Below, in pieces: positions 13,504 through 18,452 of a stretch of 18,452 bases of DNA. The DNA is from an uncultured Solirubrobacterales bacterium (lineage in GTDB: Bacteria; Actinomycetota; Thermoleophilia; Solirubrobacterales; Solirubrobacteraceae). Below the pieces are notes generated by a model. It saw only the letters and a list, made by a program, of their open reading frames with translations, did no database searches and was not told where the DNA came from. The stretch lies in contig CAJBXY010000005.1 in assembly GCA_903959665.1 (NCBI GenBank), forward strand, positions 1-18,452, read 5' to 3'. A program made the position numbers and the translations under genes. Numbering within the stretch: the first letter of the stretch is position 1; every line of letters begins with the position of its first letter.

Positions 13504-13845
13504 CTAATCGTTGCCGAGCACGCGGCGAAGAGCCGCGTATGGATCCTCATCTTCGCGCGGCTCAATCACGGCGCGGCGGATCCGCCCAGTAAAAGCCTGA
13601 ACCGACCCATCGCCGCGAAGGTCAACGCCGCCGCGCACTCTTGGGCCGCTTACCTCGGCTCGCACCGCGACGAGCTCGGCGGGCTGATACTCGCGCCCGA
13701 GCGACTTTGTCGTTTCCTTGCGGACCGTTTGCGCCATCGCGCGGATCTCAGTCTCGAGCGCGTCGAGCGCCCCGTCCAGCGTCACGAAGCGCTGGCGTTC
13801 GGAGTCGCCCTCGCGGCGCAGCGTGAGCGAATAGGAGCGGGCCAA
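13504..13845 (-). CDS. Protein of unknown function (113 aa), TTG start
   Basis: The 113-residue product starts at TTG (13845) and lies 4 bp after the stop of the small membrane protein gene, so the two are probably co-transcribed. It begins ARSYSLTLRREGDSERQRFVTLDGALDALETEIRAM, which suggests a beta hairpin followed by a helix. It then has AELVAVRAEVSGP, VRGGVDLRGDGSVQAFTGRI and an acidic ending with DPYAALRRVLG. It is soluble, with no signal sequence. I know no named family; the coding case rests on the tight operon spacing and on clean filling of the gap up to the convergent metallopeptidase gene. The TTG start lacks a Shine-Dalgarno sequence and may be wrong by a few codons. Confidence 0.7.
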   Translation of the reverse strand: MARSYSLTLRREGDSERQRFVTLDGALDALETEIRAMAQTVRKETTKSLGREYQPAELVAVRAEVSGPRVRGGVDLRGDGSVQAFTGRIRRAVIEPREDEDPYAALRRVLGND

Positions 13846-13849
13846 AGGG

Positions 13850-14071
13850 TTAGACGATGACGAGCAGAACGATCACCATCGTCGCGATCGCAAGCGCCAC
13901 CGAGACGGCTCCAAGCGCGATCCCAGCGCCGCGGCTGGGCGGAAACGATTCCGATGCCGTTCCGATTCCGCCGATGATCACTGCCCAAGCGGCGAAGACG
14001 ATGCCGATGATGAAAAACGGTGTTTCACTGTGAGCTGCCTCGCTGGCGAGGATCAAAGTTGCTTGCGTCAT
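13850..14071 (-). CDS. Small membrane protein with two predicted helices (73 aa)
   Basis: The product has two strongly hydrophobic segments, about residues 18-37 (TPFFIIGIVFAAWAVIIGGI) and 50-73 (GIALGAVSVALAIATMVIVLLVIV), joined by a short loop TASESFPPSRGA. The topology is a helical hairpin in the cytoplasmic membrane. No catalytic motif is present. The ATG at 14071 is chosen; a longer frame reaching 14131 runs back into the dcd coding region and is unlikely. It begins 10 bp after the dcd stop and is followed 4 bp later by the TTG-start gene, so all three probably share a transcript. Function is unknown. Confidence 0.75.
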   Translation of the reverse strand: MTQATLILASEAAHSETPFFIIGIVFAAWAVIIGGIGTASESFPPSRGAGIALGAVSVALAIATMVIVLLVIV

Positions 14072-14081
14072 ATCCGGCACG

Positions 14082-14687
14082 CTACCCAACGCCGCCGCCG
14101 GACGCGACCTGGCCTCCCGGCCCGCCTTCATAACGACTCTCGGTCGCTTCGCGCTGACCGTGGTAATGGCTACCGAGTTCGGGGTGACCGTAAGGCCGCT
14201 CGGCGGCCTGGTCGAGCGTCATGAACGAGAGCTGCGCGATCGGCAGCCCAGCCCAGAGTTTGATTGGAACACGCGTCAAGTTGTTCAGCTCTAGCGTCAG
14301 CGTTCCCTTCCAGCCCGGGTCGCAGAAGCCGGCCGTCGCGTGGACGATCAGCCCCAAACGGCCAAGCGAAGATTTCCCTTCGATCCGCGCGACGATGTCG
14401 TCGGGTAGCTCAACCCACTCCTCGGTGCGGCCGAGGCAGAACTCCCCGGGGTGAATCACAAACGGTTCATCCGGCTCAATCGTCACCGGCTCGGTTAGGT
14501 CCTGCGGTGGGTTCTTCAGGTCGATCGCGCTAACGCGATGGTTGTGGAACACGCGGAACGAGTTGCCAAGGCGCAGGTCAACGCTGGCCGGCTGCACCAT
14601 CGTCTCATCCCACGGTTCGATCACGATCCGTCCTTCGCCAACGAGGCGGCGAATCGTTCCGTCGGAGAGAACAGAGGCGGTGGCCAT
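14082..14687 (-). CDS. dcd: dCTP deaminase, probably dUMP-forming (DCD-DUT type)
   Basis: The 201-residue trimeric nucleotide enzyme supplies dUMP for thymidylate synthesis. Seen are ETMVQPASVDLRLG (28-41), the phosphate-binding KSSLGRLGL (105-113), HATAGFCDPGWKG (116-128), the catalytic Glu133 in TLELNN, and RPYGHPELGSHYHGQ. The TAGF-DPG wording matches the bifunctional actinobacterial enzymes that both deaminate and remove pyrophosphate, as against VTAHRIDPGW of the monofunctional E. coli enzyme; this subtype is inferred. The C-terminus ends in an unusual glycine-rich tail (GGPGGQVASGGGVG). A TAGGAT box stands 6 nt before the ATG. Confidence 0.95.
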   Translation of the reverse strand: MATASVLSDGTIRRLVGEGRIVIEPWDETMVQPASVDLRLGNSFRVFHNHRVSAIDLKNPPQDLTEPVTIEPDEPFVIHPGEFCLGRTEEWVELPDDIVARIEGKSSLGRLGLIVHATAGFCDPGWKGTLTLELNNLTRVPIKLWAGLPIAQLSFMTLDQAAERPYGHPELGSHYHGQREATESRYEGGPGGQVASGGGVG

Positions 14688-14693
14688 CGGCTG

Positions 14694-14699
14694 ATCCTA
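14694..14699 (-). promoter_or_regulatory. -10 box (TAGGAT) of dcd, leaderless spacing
   Basis: On the minus strand TAGGAT, then CAGCCG (6 nt), then the dcd ATG. It lies in the 42-bp gap after the small membrane protein gene. Confidence 0.65.
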
Positions 14700-14729
14700 A
14701 ACGGCTGCGCCCACGGCTCGTCGCGAGCG

Positions 14730-14993
14730 TCAGGCGCGGTCGCGTTGGCGCGAGCCGATCACGCGCATCCGAGCCGGCGCAGGAGCGGCCGGTTCACCGT
14801 GCGGGCCGCGCCTTGGTGAGCGCGGAAGTGGGCCGCGCGGGTGCGGTGATGATGGCTTCAGCGAGCCGCCATCGCCGCTAGAGGCTTCGGCATCTTCGGG
14901 CTTCTGCTTGATCGCCCACCAGACGATCGCGAAGAGCGCCAAGATCGGCAGCTTCAAGACGACCATCATAAAGATGAAAACCCACGTGTTCAC
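14730..14993 (-). CDS. Small single-helix membrane protein with Pro/Arg-rich tail (87 aa)
   Basis: The GTG-started product has one N-terminal hydrophobic helix (about residues 4-28, VFIFMMVVLKLPILALFAIVWWAI). A short acidic/serine stretch (KPEDAEASSGDGGS) and a basic, proline-rich tail (HPRGPLPRSPRRGPHGEP) follow. The expected topology is an anchor with a cytoplasmic basic tail. No enzyme motif is visible; function is unknown. On the minus strand a TAGTAT hexamer lies 9 nt before the GTG. The gene stands between the PfkB-type kinase and dcd, all on the minus strand. Confidence 0.75.
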   Translation of the reverse strand: MNTWVFIFMMVVLKLPILALFAIVWWAIKQKPEDAEASSGDGGSLKPSSPHPRGPLPRSPRRGPHGEPAAPAPARMRVIGSRQRDRA

Positions 14994-15002
14994 AGTCCGG
15001 CG

Positions 15003-15008
15003 ATACTA
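15003..15008 (-). promoter_or_regulatory. -10-like box (TAGTAT) before the single-helix membrane protein gene
   Basis: On the minus strand TAGTAT ends 9 nt before the GTG at 14993, in the 57-bp gap after the PfkB-family gene. Confidence 0.4.
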
Positions 15009-15050
15009 CTGGCGGCCGCCGCGATTCGCACTCTTTCTGGCGCCCACGCG

Positions 15051-15986
15051 CTAGCTGCGCAGTGCGATCGGTTGGTGCGCAAAGGTCGTCATCTGCTGCA
15101 GCTCACCAACCCGTGCCGCGATCTCATTGCCGCTCAGCTCGACGATTCGCTCGGTGCCGAAGTCTTCAACGTTGAACGAGGCAAGCGCCGTTCCGTAGAC
15201 CATCGCTTGCGTCAGTAGCTCATGATCTATCGGCCGTTCAGGGTGGGCGGCAACGTAACCAACGAAGCCGCCGGCGAAGCTGTCACCGGCGCCGGTCGGG
15301 TCGATCACCGACGCGAGCGGGAAGGCCGGCAGCGCGAAGTAACCATCCTTCGTGAACAGCGCGGCGCCGTACTTGCCCTGCTTGGCGATCACCGAGCTCG
15401 GCCCCCAGTCGAGAATCTCGTTCGCTGCTGCGACGAAGTTCGGCGCCTCTGTCAGCAACTCAAGTTCCTCGTCATTGAGGATTAGGCAGTCAACGCCAGC
15501 GATCGTCTCAACGAGCGAGTCGCGCGCGATGTTGATCCACAGATCCATCGAGTCCATCGCCACGAATCGCGCCTTCTGGCACTGGCCGCGAACCTCGTTC
15601 TGCAGATCGGGAACGATGTTGGCGAGGAACAGCACGTCGCAATCCTTCGCTTCCTGCGAGAGCTTCGGCTTGAACTCTTCGAAAACGTTCAGTTCAGTTA
15701 CGTGAGTCTCACGGCTGTTGAGGTTGTCGTGGTACTCGCCCTTCCAGAAGAAGGTCTTTCCGCCGGCGACCTGCTCAACGTCGTCGGTGATCGTGCCGCG
15801 CGTCTGCAACACCTCCCAAGACTGGGCGTCAAAGTCGTCGCCGACCGGCCCGATCACGCGGACCTGATCGAAGAACGAGGCGGCCAGCGCAAAATGGGTC
15901 GCGGCGCCGCCGAGCATCCGCTCGCGCTCGCCAAAAGGCGTCGTCACTGCGTCATATGCGATCGATCCAACGACGGTAAGACTCAT
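15051..15986 (-). CDS. PfkB-family carbohydrate/nucleoside kinase
   Basis: The 311-residue protein has the ribokinase-like fold. It shows an N-terminal VVGSIAYDAVTTP strand, a GGAATHFALAASFF helix start at 26-39, IGPVGDDFDA at 45-54, LNDEELELLT at 170-179, and the C-terminal signature VIDPTGAGDSFAGGF with the catalytic base Asp235. It phosphorylates a sugar, nucleoside or related alcohol; the substrate is not clear from the visible residues and I do not assign one. The ATG at 15986 (MSLTVVGS) fits the family; a frame up to 16016 adds ten unlikely residues. A TAACCT hexamer ends 10 nt before this ATG. Confidence 0.92.
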   Translation of the reverse strand: MSLTVVGSIAYDAVTTPFGERERMLGGAATHFALAASFFDQVRVIGPVGDDFDAQSWEVLQTRGTITDDVEQVAGGKTFFWKGEYHDNLNSRETHVTELNVFEEFKPKLSQEAKDCDVLFLANIVPDLQNEVRGQCQKARFVAMDSMDLWINIARDSLVETIAGVDCLILNDEELELLTEAPNFVAAANEILDWGPSSVIAKQGKYGAALFTKDGYFALPAFPLASVIDPTGAGDSFAGGFVGYVAAHPERPIDHELLTQAMVYGTALASFNVEDFGTERIVELSGNEIAARVGELQQMTTFAHQPIALRS

Positions 15987-15996
15987 CTGCGCAGCG

Positions 15997-16002
15997 AGGT
16001 TA
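15997..16002 (-). promoter_or_regulatory. -10-like box (TAACCT) before the PfkB-family gene
   Basis: On the minus strand TAACCT lies 10 nt before the ATG at 15986, in the 89-bp gap shared with the divergent helicase gene. Confidence 0.4.
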
Positions 16003-16062
16003 GCCTGCCGGCGCATCGGAGCGTCTGGCCGCAGCGATTCGTGCCTGGATACGCCAAAGCCC

Positions 16063-16068
16063 TAGTCT
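16063..16068 (+). promoter_or_regulatory. -10 box (TAGTCT) of the helicase gene, near-leaderless spacing
   Basis: TAGTCT is followed by GCCTGCC (7 nt) and the GTG start at 16076. Confidence 0.55.
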
Positions 16069-16075
16069 GCCTGCC

Positions 16076-17563
16076 GTGACTTCATTTGCCGAGCTCGGAC
16101 TCTCCGAGACGACCCTCCAAGCGTTAAGCGACGTTGGCTACACAGAGCCAAGTCCAATTCAGGAGCAGACGATCCCCGCACTGCTCGAAGGGCGCGACAT
16201 CATCGGCCAGGCTCAGACCGGCTCCGGCAAGACGGCGGCCTTTGGCTTGCCGCTGGTCGAGTACATCGATCCGGAGATCAAAGATTGCCAAGCAATCGTC
16301 CTAACCCCTACGCGTGAGCTCTGCATTCAGGTAACTCAGGCACTTCGCGCCTATGGCGAGCCAAAGGGAGTTGACGTTGTTGCCGTCTTCGGCGGCGCGC
16401 CGATTCGCACCCAGCAGGCGCAGCTTCGCGCCGGTGGCCAGATTGTCGTCGGCACCGTCGGCCGCGTGCTCGACCTAATCACGCGCGCCTCGCTGATTCT
16501 TCACGACTGCCGTTTTGTCGTCCTCGACGAGGCCGACGAGATGCTCGATCTTGGCTTCCTTGAGGACGTTGAGAAGATTCTCTCGCGCACGCCGAGCGGC
16601 CGCCAGACGGCGCTCTTCAGCGCGACGATGCCGCCGCCGATCCGCAAGCTCGCCGACCGCTACCTCTACGAGCCTGAGGTAATCAAGGTTGAGGCGAAGA
16701 CGCTGACCGTCGACACCGTCGAGCAGTTCCGCCTTGAGGTTGGCCAGAAGGACAAGCCGGCCAAGCTGGTCGAGGTTCTCGCCGCCGAGAAGCCGACCCA
16801 GGCGATCGTCTTCGCTCGCACAAAGATCCGCTGCGACCAACTCTTCCGCACGCTGCGCGACAAGGGGATGAACGTCCGCGCCCTTCATGGCGACATGTCG
16901 CAAGGCTCGCGTGACGGAGTGATGCTGGCCTTCAAGGGCGGCCGTGTGCCAATCCTTGTAGCGACCGACGTTGCCGCCCGTGGGCTTGACATCTCCTCGG
17001 TTACGCACGTCGTCAACTTCGATGTGCCGATCTCTCCTGACGTTTACGTTCACCGCATCGGCCGCACCGGCCGCGTCGGTCGTTCGGGCCGCGCGATCAC
17101 CTTCGTCGAGCCAAAGCAGCAGAGCGAGCTCGAGGCGATCGAGAAGCACACCGGCGTAACGATGACGCAGTGGGCGCCGGGCGCGAAGACCGACGCCGCT
17201 CCAGGCGCTGAGAAGCCCGGTCACGCTGAGAAGCCGAGCCCTGCCGAGAAGCCGAGCCGCGCTGAGAAGCCGAGTCGCCACGCGAAGCCGCAGGTTGACA
17301 AGAGCGTTGATCAGGAAGGGCCGTGGGCGAAACTGATTGTCGCTGCCGGCAAAGCGGAGGGAATTAAACCGGCCGATCTGGTTAAGGCCGTCACCTCGGC
17401 CGCTGGCATCGGCGGCGAGGCCGTTCGCGACGTGAAGATCTTCGAACGCTTCTCCTTCCTCTCGGTCCCTGAAGGCGATTCGCAGCGGATCATCGAGGCC
17501 GTCAGCGGCGCCGACGTCAAGGGAACAAAGATCAGCCTCGAGCCGGTTGGCGCCGACGGCTAA
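16076..17563 (+). CDS. DEAD-box RNA helicase with DbpA-like C-terminal RNA-binding domain
   Basis: The 495-residue protein has all core motifs: Q motif with SPIQEQTIP (26-34), Walker A AQTGSGKT (46-53), PTREL (78-82), DEAD (151-154), SAT (182-184), IVFARTK, ATDVAARGLDI and HRIGRTGRVGRSG. Motif Ib reads TVGR at 127-130 where TPGR is usual. After the two RecA domains (to about 360) comes a linker of four six-residue AEKPxx repeats (378-401), then a domain at about 415-490 (KLIVAAGKAEGIKPADLVKAVTSAAGI, then RDVKIFERFSFLSVPEG) matching the DbpA RNA-binding domain. Such helicases remodel rRNA during ribosome assembly or at low temperature. The start is GTG. It diverges from the PfkB-family gene, and a hairpin follows its stop. 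Confidence 0.96.
   Translation: MTSFAELGLSETTLQALSDVGYTEPSPIQEQTIPALLEGRDIIGQAQTGSGKTAAFGLPLVEYIDPEIKDCQAIVLTPTRELCIQVTQALRAYGEPKGVDVVAVFGGAPIRTQQAQLRAGGQIVVGTVGRVLDLITRASLILHDCRFVVLDEADEMLDLGFLEDVEKILSRTPSGRQTALFSATMPPPIRKLADRYLYEPEVIKVEAKTLTVDTVEQFRLEVGQKDKPAKLVEVLAAEKPTQAIVFARTKIRCDQLFRTLRDKGMNVRALHGDMSQGSRDGVMLAFKGGRVPILVATDVAARGLDISSVTHVVNFDVPISPDVYVHRIGRTGRVGRSGRAITFVEPKQQSELEAIEKHTGVTMTQWAPGAKTDAAPGAEKPGHAEKPSPAEKPSRAEKPSRHAKPQVDKSVDQEGPWAKLIVAAGKAEGIKPADLVKAVTSAAGIGGEAVRDVKIFERFSFLSVPEGDSQRIIEAVSGADVKGTKISLEPVGADG
17207..17278 (+). repeat. Four tandem 18-bp coding repeats in the helicase linker
   Basis: The units start at 17207, 17225, 17243 and 17261 and encode AEKPGH, AEKPSP, AEKPSR and AEKPSR. 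A fifth decayed unit (HAKPQ) follows. The GAGAAGCC core is nearly identical in each copy, which fits replication-slippage expansion of a flexible basic linker. Confidence 0.85.
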
Positions 17564-17581
17564 GGCGGCAATCCTGCCGCC
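17564..17581 (+). terminator. Hairpin directly after the helicase stop (possible terminator)
   Basis: GGCGGCA, loop ATCC, TGCCGCC form a perfect 7-bp stem that begins at the base after the TAA. No T-run follows, so it may terminate weakly, act with Rho, or only stabilise the 3' end. Confidence 0.45.
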
Positions 17582-17617
17582 GCTGGGAATTCGGCTACCT
17601 GCTGTCGGCAACTGTGC

Positions 17618-17623
17618 GAGAAT
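17618..17623 (+). promoter_or_regulatory. -10-like box (TGC-GAGAAT) before the zinc-ribbon gene
   Basis: GAGAAT preceded by TGC lies 8 nt before the ATG at 17632. The same TGCGAGAATnGAGC string occurs before ileS (from 2745), which supports it as a shared promoter element. Confidence 0.45.
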
Positions 17624-17631
17624 AGAGCCAG

Positions 17632-18452
17632 ATGACTTCACTCCTTGACCCTGTGGTGATCCCCGGCGAGTCCGAGTTCCAGCTCCCCGGCGACGGCATT
17701 CTCGCTCCTGCCAGCTTCGACGTTCCCGAGAGCTTTGATTCTGCCTGTACGGTCTGCGGCGCAAGCCGCGTTGAGGGTCAAGACTGGTGCCTTGAGTGTG
17801 GCACCGCGTTTGTTGCCCAGCGCGGCATTCCCGGCGTACAGACGGTCGCCTTGGCTGGAGCCTTCACGCTGCTGATGGCCGGCGGCGCCGTTGCCGCTGG
17901 CGTCGCCGCAATCAACGACACGCTGCCGCCACGCAAGACTGAAGTAAAGGTTGTTGCGCAGACCGCCGAGGCGATAGCGACGACGCCCGATCCACTGCCG
18001 CTCGAAGATCCAGTGCCTTCGGACGCGATCCCGTTTGACGAGGCGATCCCATTCGACAGCGGCTCAACTCCGGTACCCGTTCCTGCCCCCGAGCCGACGC
18101 CGGAGCCGGATGATCCTGTGATTGAGCTTGGAGCCGACGCGGCCTCGCTCTACGACCCGGAAGACAACGCCACTAGCTACAACGAGCCGGAGAAGGCGAT
18201 CGGAGAGAAGGCCACCCCAAGCTGGTTCGTCGCCACAGCCCCGGGAACCACTCCCGGCGTTACAGACCCGATGAATGTTGGGCTCAACATTGATCTCGGC
18301 GGCAAGAAGACGGTTACGCAGCTGACGCTCACGACTGTCACGCCGGGCTTCACCGTGACGGTGCTCGGAGCGACAACCACCGACCCCCCACAGTCGGTCA
18401 ACGACCCGGCCTGGCGCGAGCTCGGCGAGGCCGTATCGGTTGACAAAATCTC
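17632..18452 (+). CDS. Zinc-ribbon / transmembrane / discoidin-like protein (5' part, runs off the window)
   Basis: The frame is open from ATG 17632 to the window end (273 complete codons). Seen in order: a short acidic N-terminus; a zinc ribbon with Cys39, Cys42, Cys53 and Cys56 (CTVCG ... WCLECG); one hydrophobic helix at about 71-93 (TVALAGAFTLLMAGGAVAAGVAA); a Pro/Glu/Asp-rich linker at about 98-163 (PVPVPAPEPTPEPDDP); and from about 165 a beta-rich domain (SLYDPEDNATSYNEPEKAIGEKATPSW, then GLNIDLGGKKTVTQLTL and TPGFTVTVLGA). That domain resembles the discoidin/F5-8-type-C fold attached to some actinobacterial MviN and kinase proteins. The likely topology is a cytoplasmic zinc ribbon with an extracytoplasmic discoidin-like domain, perhaps binding a glycan. 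Function is unknown and the C-terminus is not visible. Confidence 0.85.
   Translation, partial: MTSLLDPVVIPGESEFQLPGDGILAPASFDVPESFDSACTVCGASRVEGQDWCLECGTAFVAQRGIPGVQTVALAGAFTLLMAGGAVAAGVAAINDTLPPRKTEVKVVAQTAEAIATTPDPLPLEDPVPSDAIPFDEAIPFDSGSTPVPVPAPEPTPEPDDPVIELGADAASLYDPEDNATSYNEPEKAIGEKATPSWFVATAPGTTPGVTDPMNVGLNIDLGGKKTVTQLTLTTVTPGFTVTVLGATTTDPPQSVNDPAWRELGEAVSVDKI

Noticed and set aside
14079..14084. TAGCGT as a -10 box for the two-helix membrane protein gene
   Set aside because: Its TAG is the dcd stop codon, and the genes are 10 bp apart, so operon read-through explains the arrangement. Coincidence cannot be excluded.
15009..15019. GGCGGCCGCC palindrome as a terminator of the PfkB-family gene
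   Set aside because: The stem has no loop or T-run and is a common chance sequence at this GC content.
17207..17278. Short direct repeats as a CRISPR-like array
   Set aside because: The units are contiguous 18-mers without spacers and lie in frame inside the helicase.
16475..17764. Long open frame of 429 codons on the minus strand
   Set aside because: It is antisense to the full-length DEAD-box helicase and has low-complexity Arg/Leu/Ala composition, an effect of high-GC codon bias. No family motif is seen.
18177..18446. Open frame of 89 codons on the minus strand at the right edge
   Set aside because: It is antisense to the zinc-ribbon/discoidin-like gene, whose domain order is coherent.
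1..18452. A complete new defence, secretion or mobile system within the window
   Set aside because: No integrase, transposase, toxin-antitoxin pair, nuclease or reverse transcriptase was recognised. Only the edge exporter points to an accessory locus, and it is mostly outside the window.

Overview
The window looks like a piece of chromosome from a high-GC actinobacterium, most probably of the class Thermoleophilia (Solirubrobacterales-like). The reasons are the strong GC bias at third codon positions, frequent GTG and TTG starts, an actinobacterial long-form isoleucyl-tRNA synthetase, a dCTP deaminase with the actinobacterial TAGF-DPG motif, and the near absence of Shine-Dalgarno sequences. 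Many genes instead have a TAnnnT -10 box only 6-10 nt before the start codon, which predicts leaderless mRNAs. The taxon call is from recalled family resemblance, not from a search.

Layout. 1-564 is the 3' end of an ABC exporter ATPase that closely resembles the NHLM/NHLP bacteriocin-export family; it is visibly less GC-rich than the rest. 575-2197 (minus) holds a class-II-like PPK2 polyphosphate kinase followed by an alpha/beta-hydrolase that has lost its catalytic Ser and His. A MarR regulator (2280-2711) is divergent from them. ileS (2764-5874) follows and meets trxA tail to tail. The minus-strand run 10510-5877 contains an NTF2-like/metallo-beta-lactamase fusion, a small unknown protein and an M29 aminopeptidase (three genes with overlapping stop/start codons), then pyruvate kinase and thioredoxin. 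A second metallo-beta-lactamase-fold hydrolase and metF run rightward (10598-12519). A small unknown protein (12509-12793, minus) and a YgjP-type metallopeptidase (12839-13498, plus) diverge from a 45-bp gap. The minus run 15986-13504 holds a PfkB-family kinase, a small one-helix membrane protein, dcd, a two-helix membrane protein and an unknown protein. A DEAD-box RNA helicase with a DbpA-like C-terminal domain (16076-17563) and the 5' part of a zinc-ribbon/transmembrane/discoidin-like protein (17632-end) close the window.

How it works together. Most of the window is housekeeping: translation (ileS, helicase), glycolysis (pyk), redox (trxA), one-carbon metabolism (metF), pyrimidine nucleotides (dcd), polyphosphate-nucleotide exchange (PPK2). 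I see no complete new defence or mobile system. The main points of interest are the exporter at the left edge, which suggests a peptide-natural-product locus beyond the window, the GSHH variant of the HIGH motif in IleS, the dead hydrolase paired with PPK2, the translationally coupled NTF2-MBL/unknown/aminopeptidase operon, the palindrome in front of trxA, and the repeated -10-to-start spacing.

There is no intergenic stretch longer than about 90 bp. I found no tRNA, rRNA, CRISPR array, insertion sequence or riboswitch.
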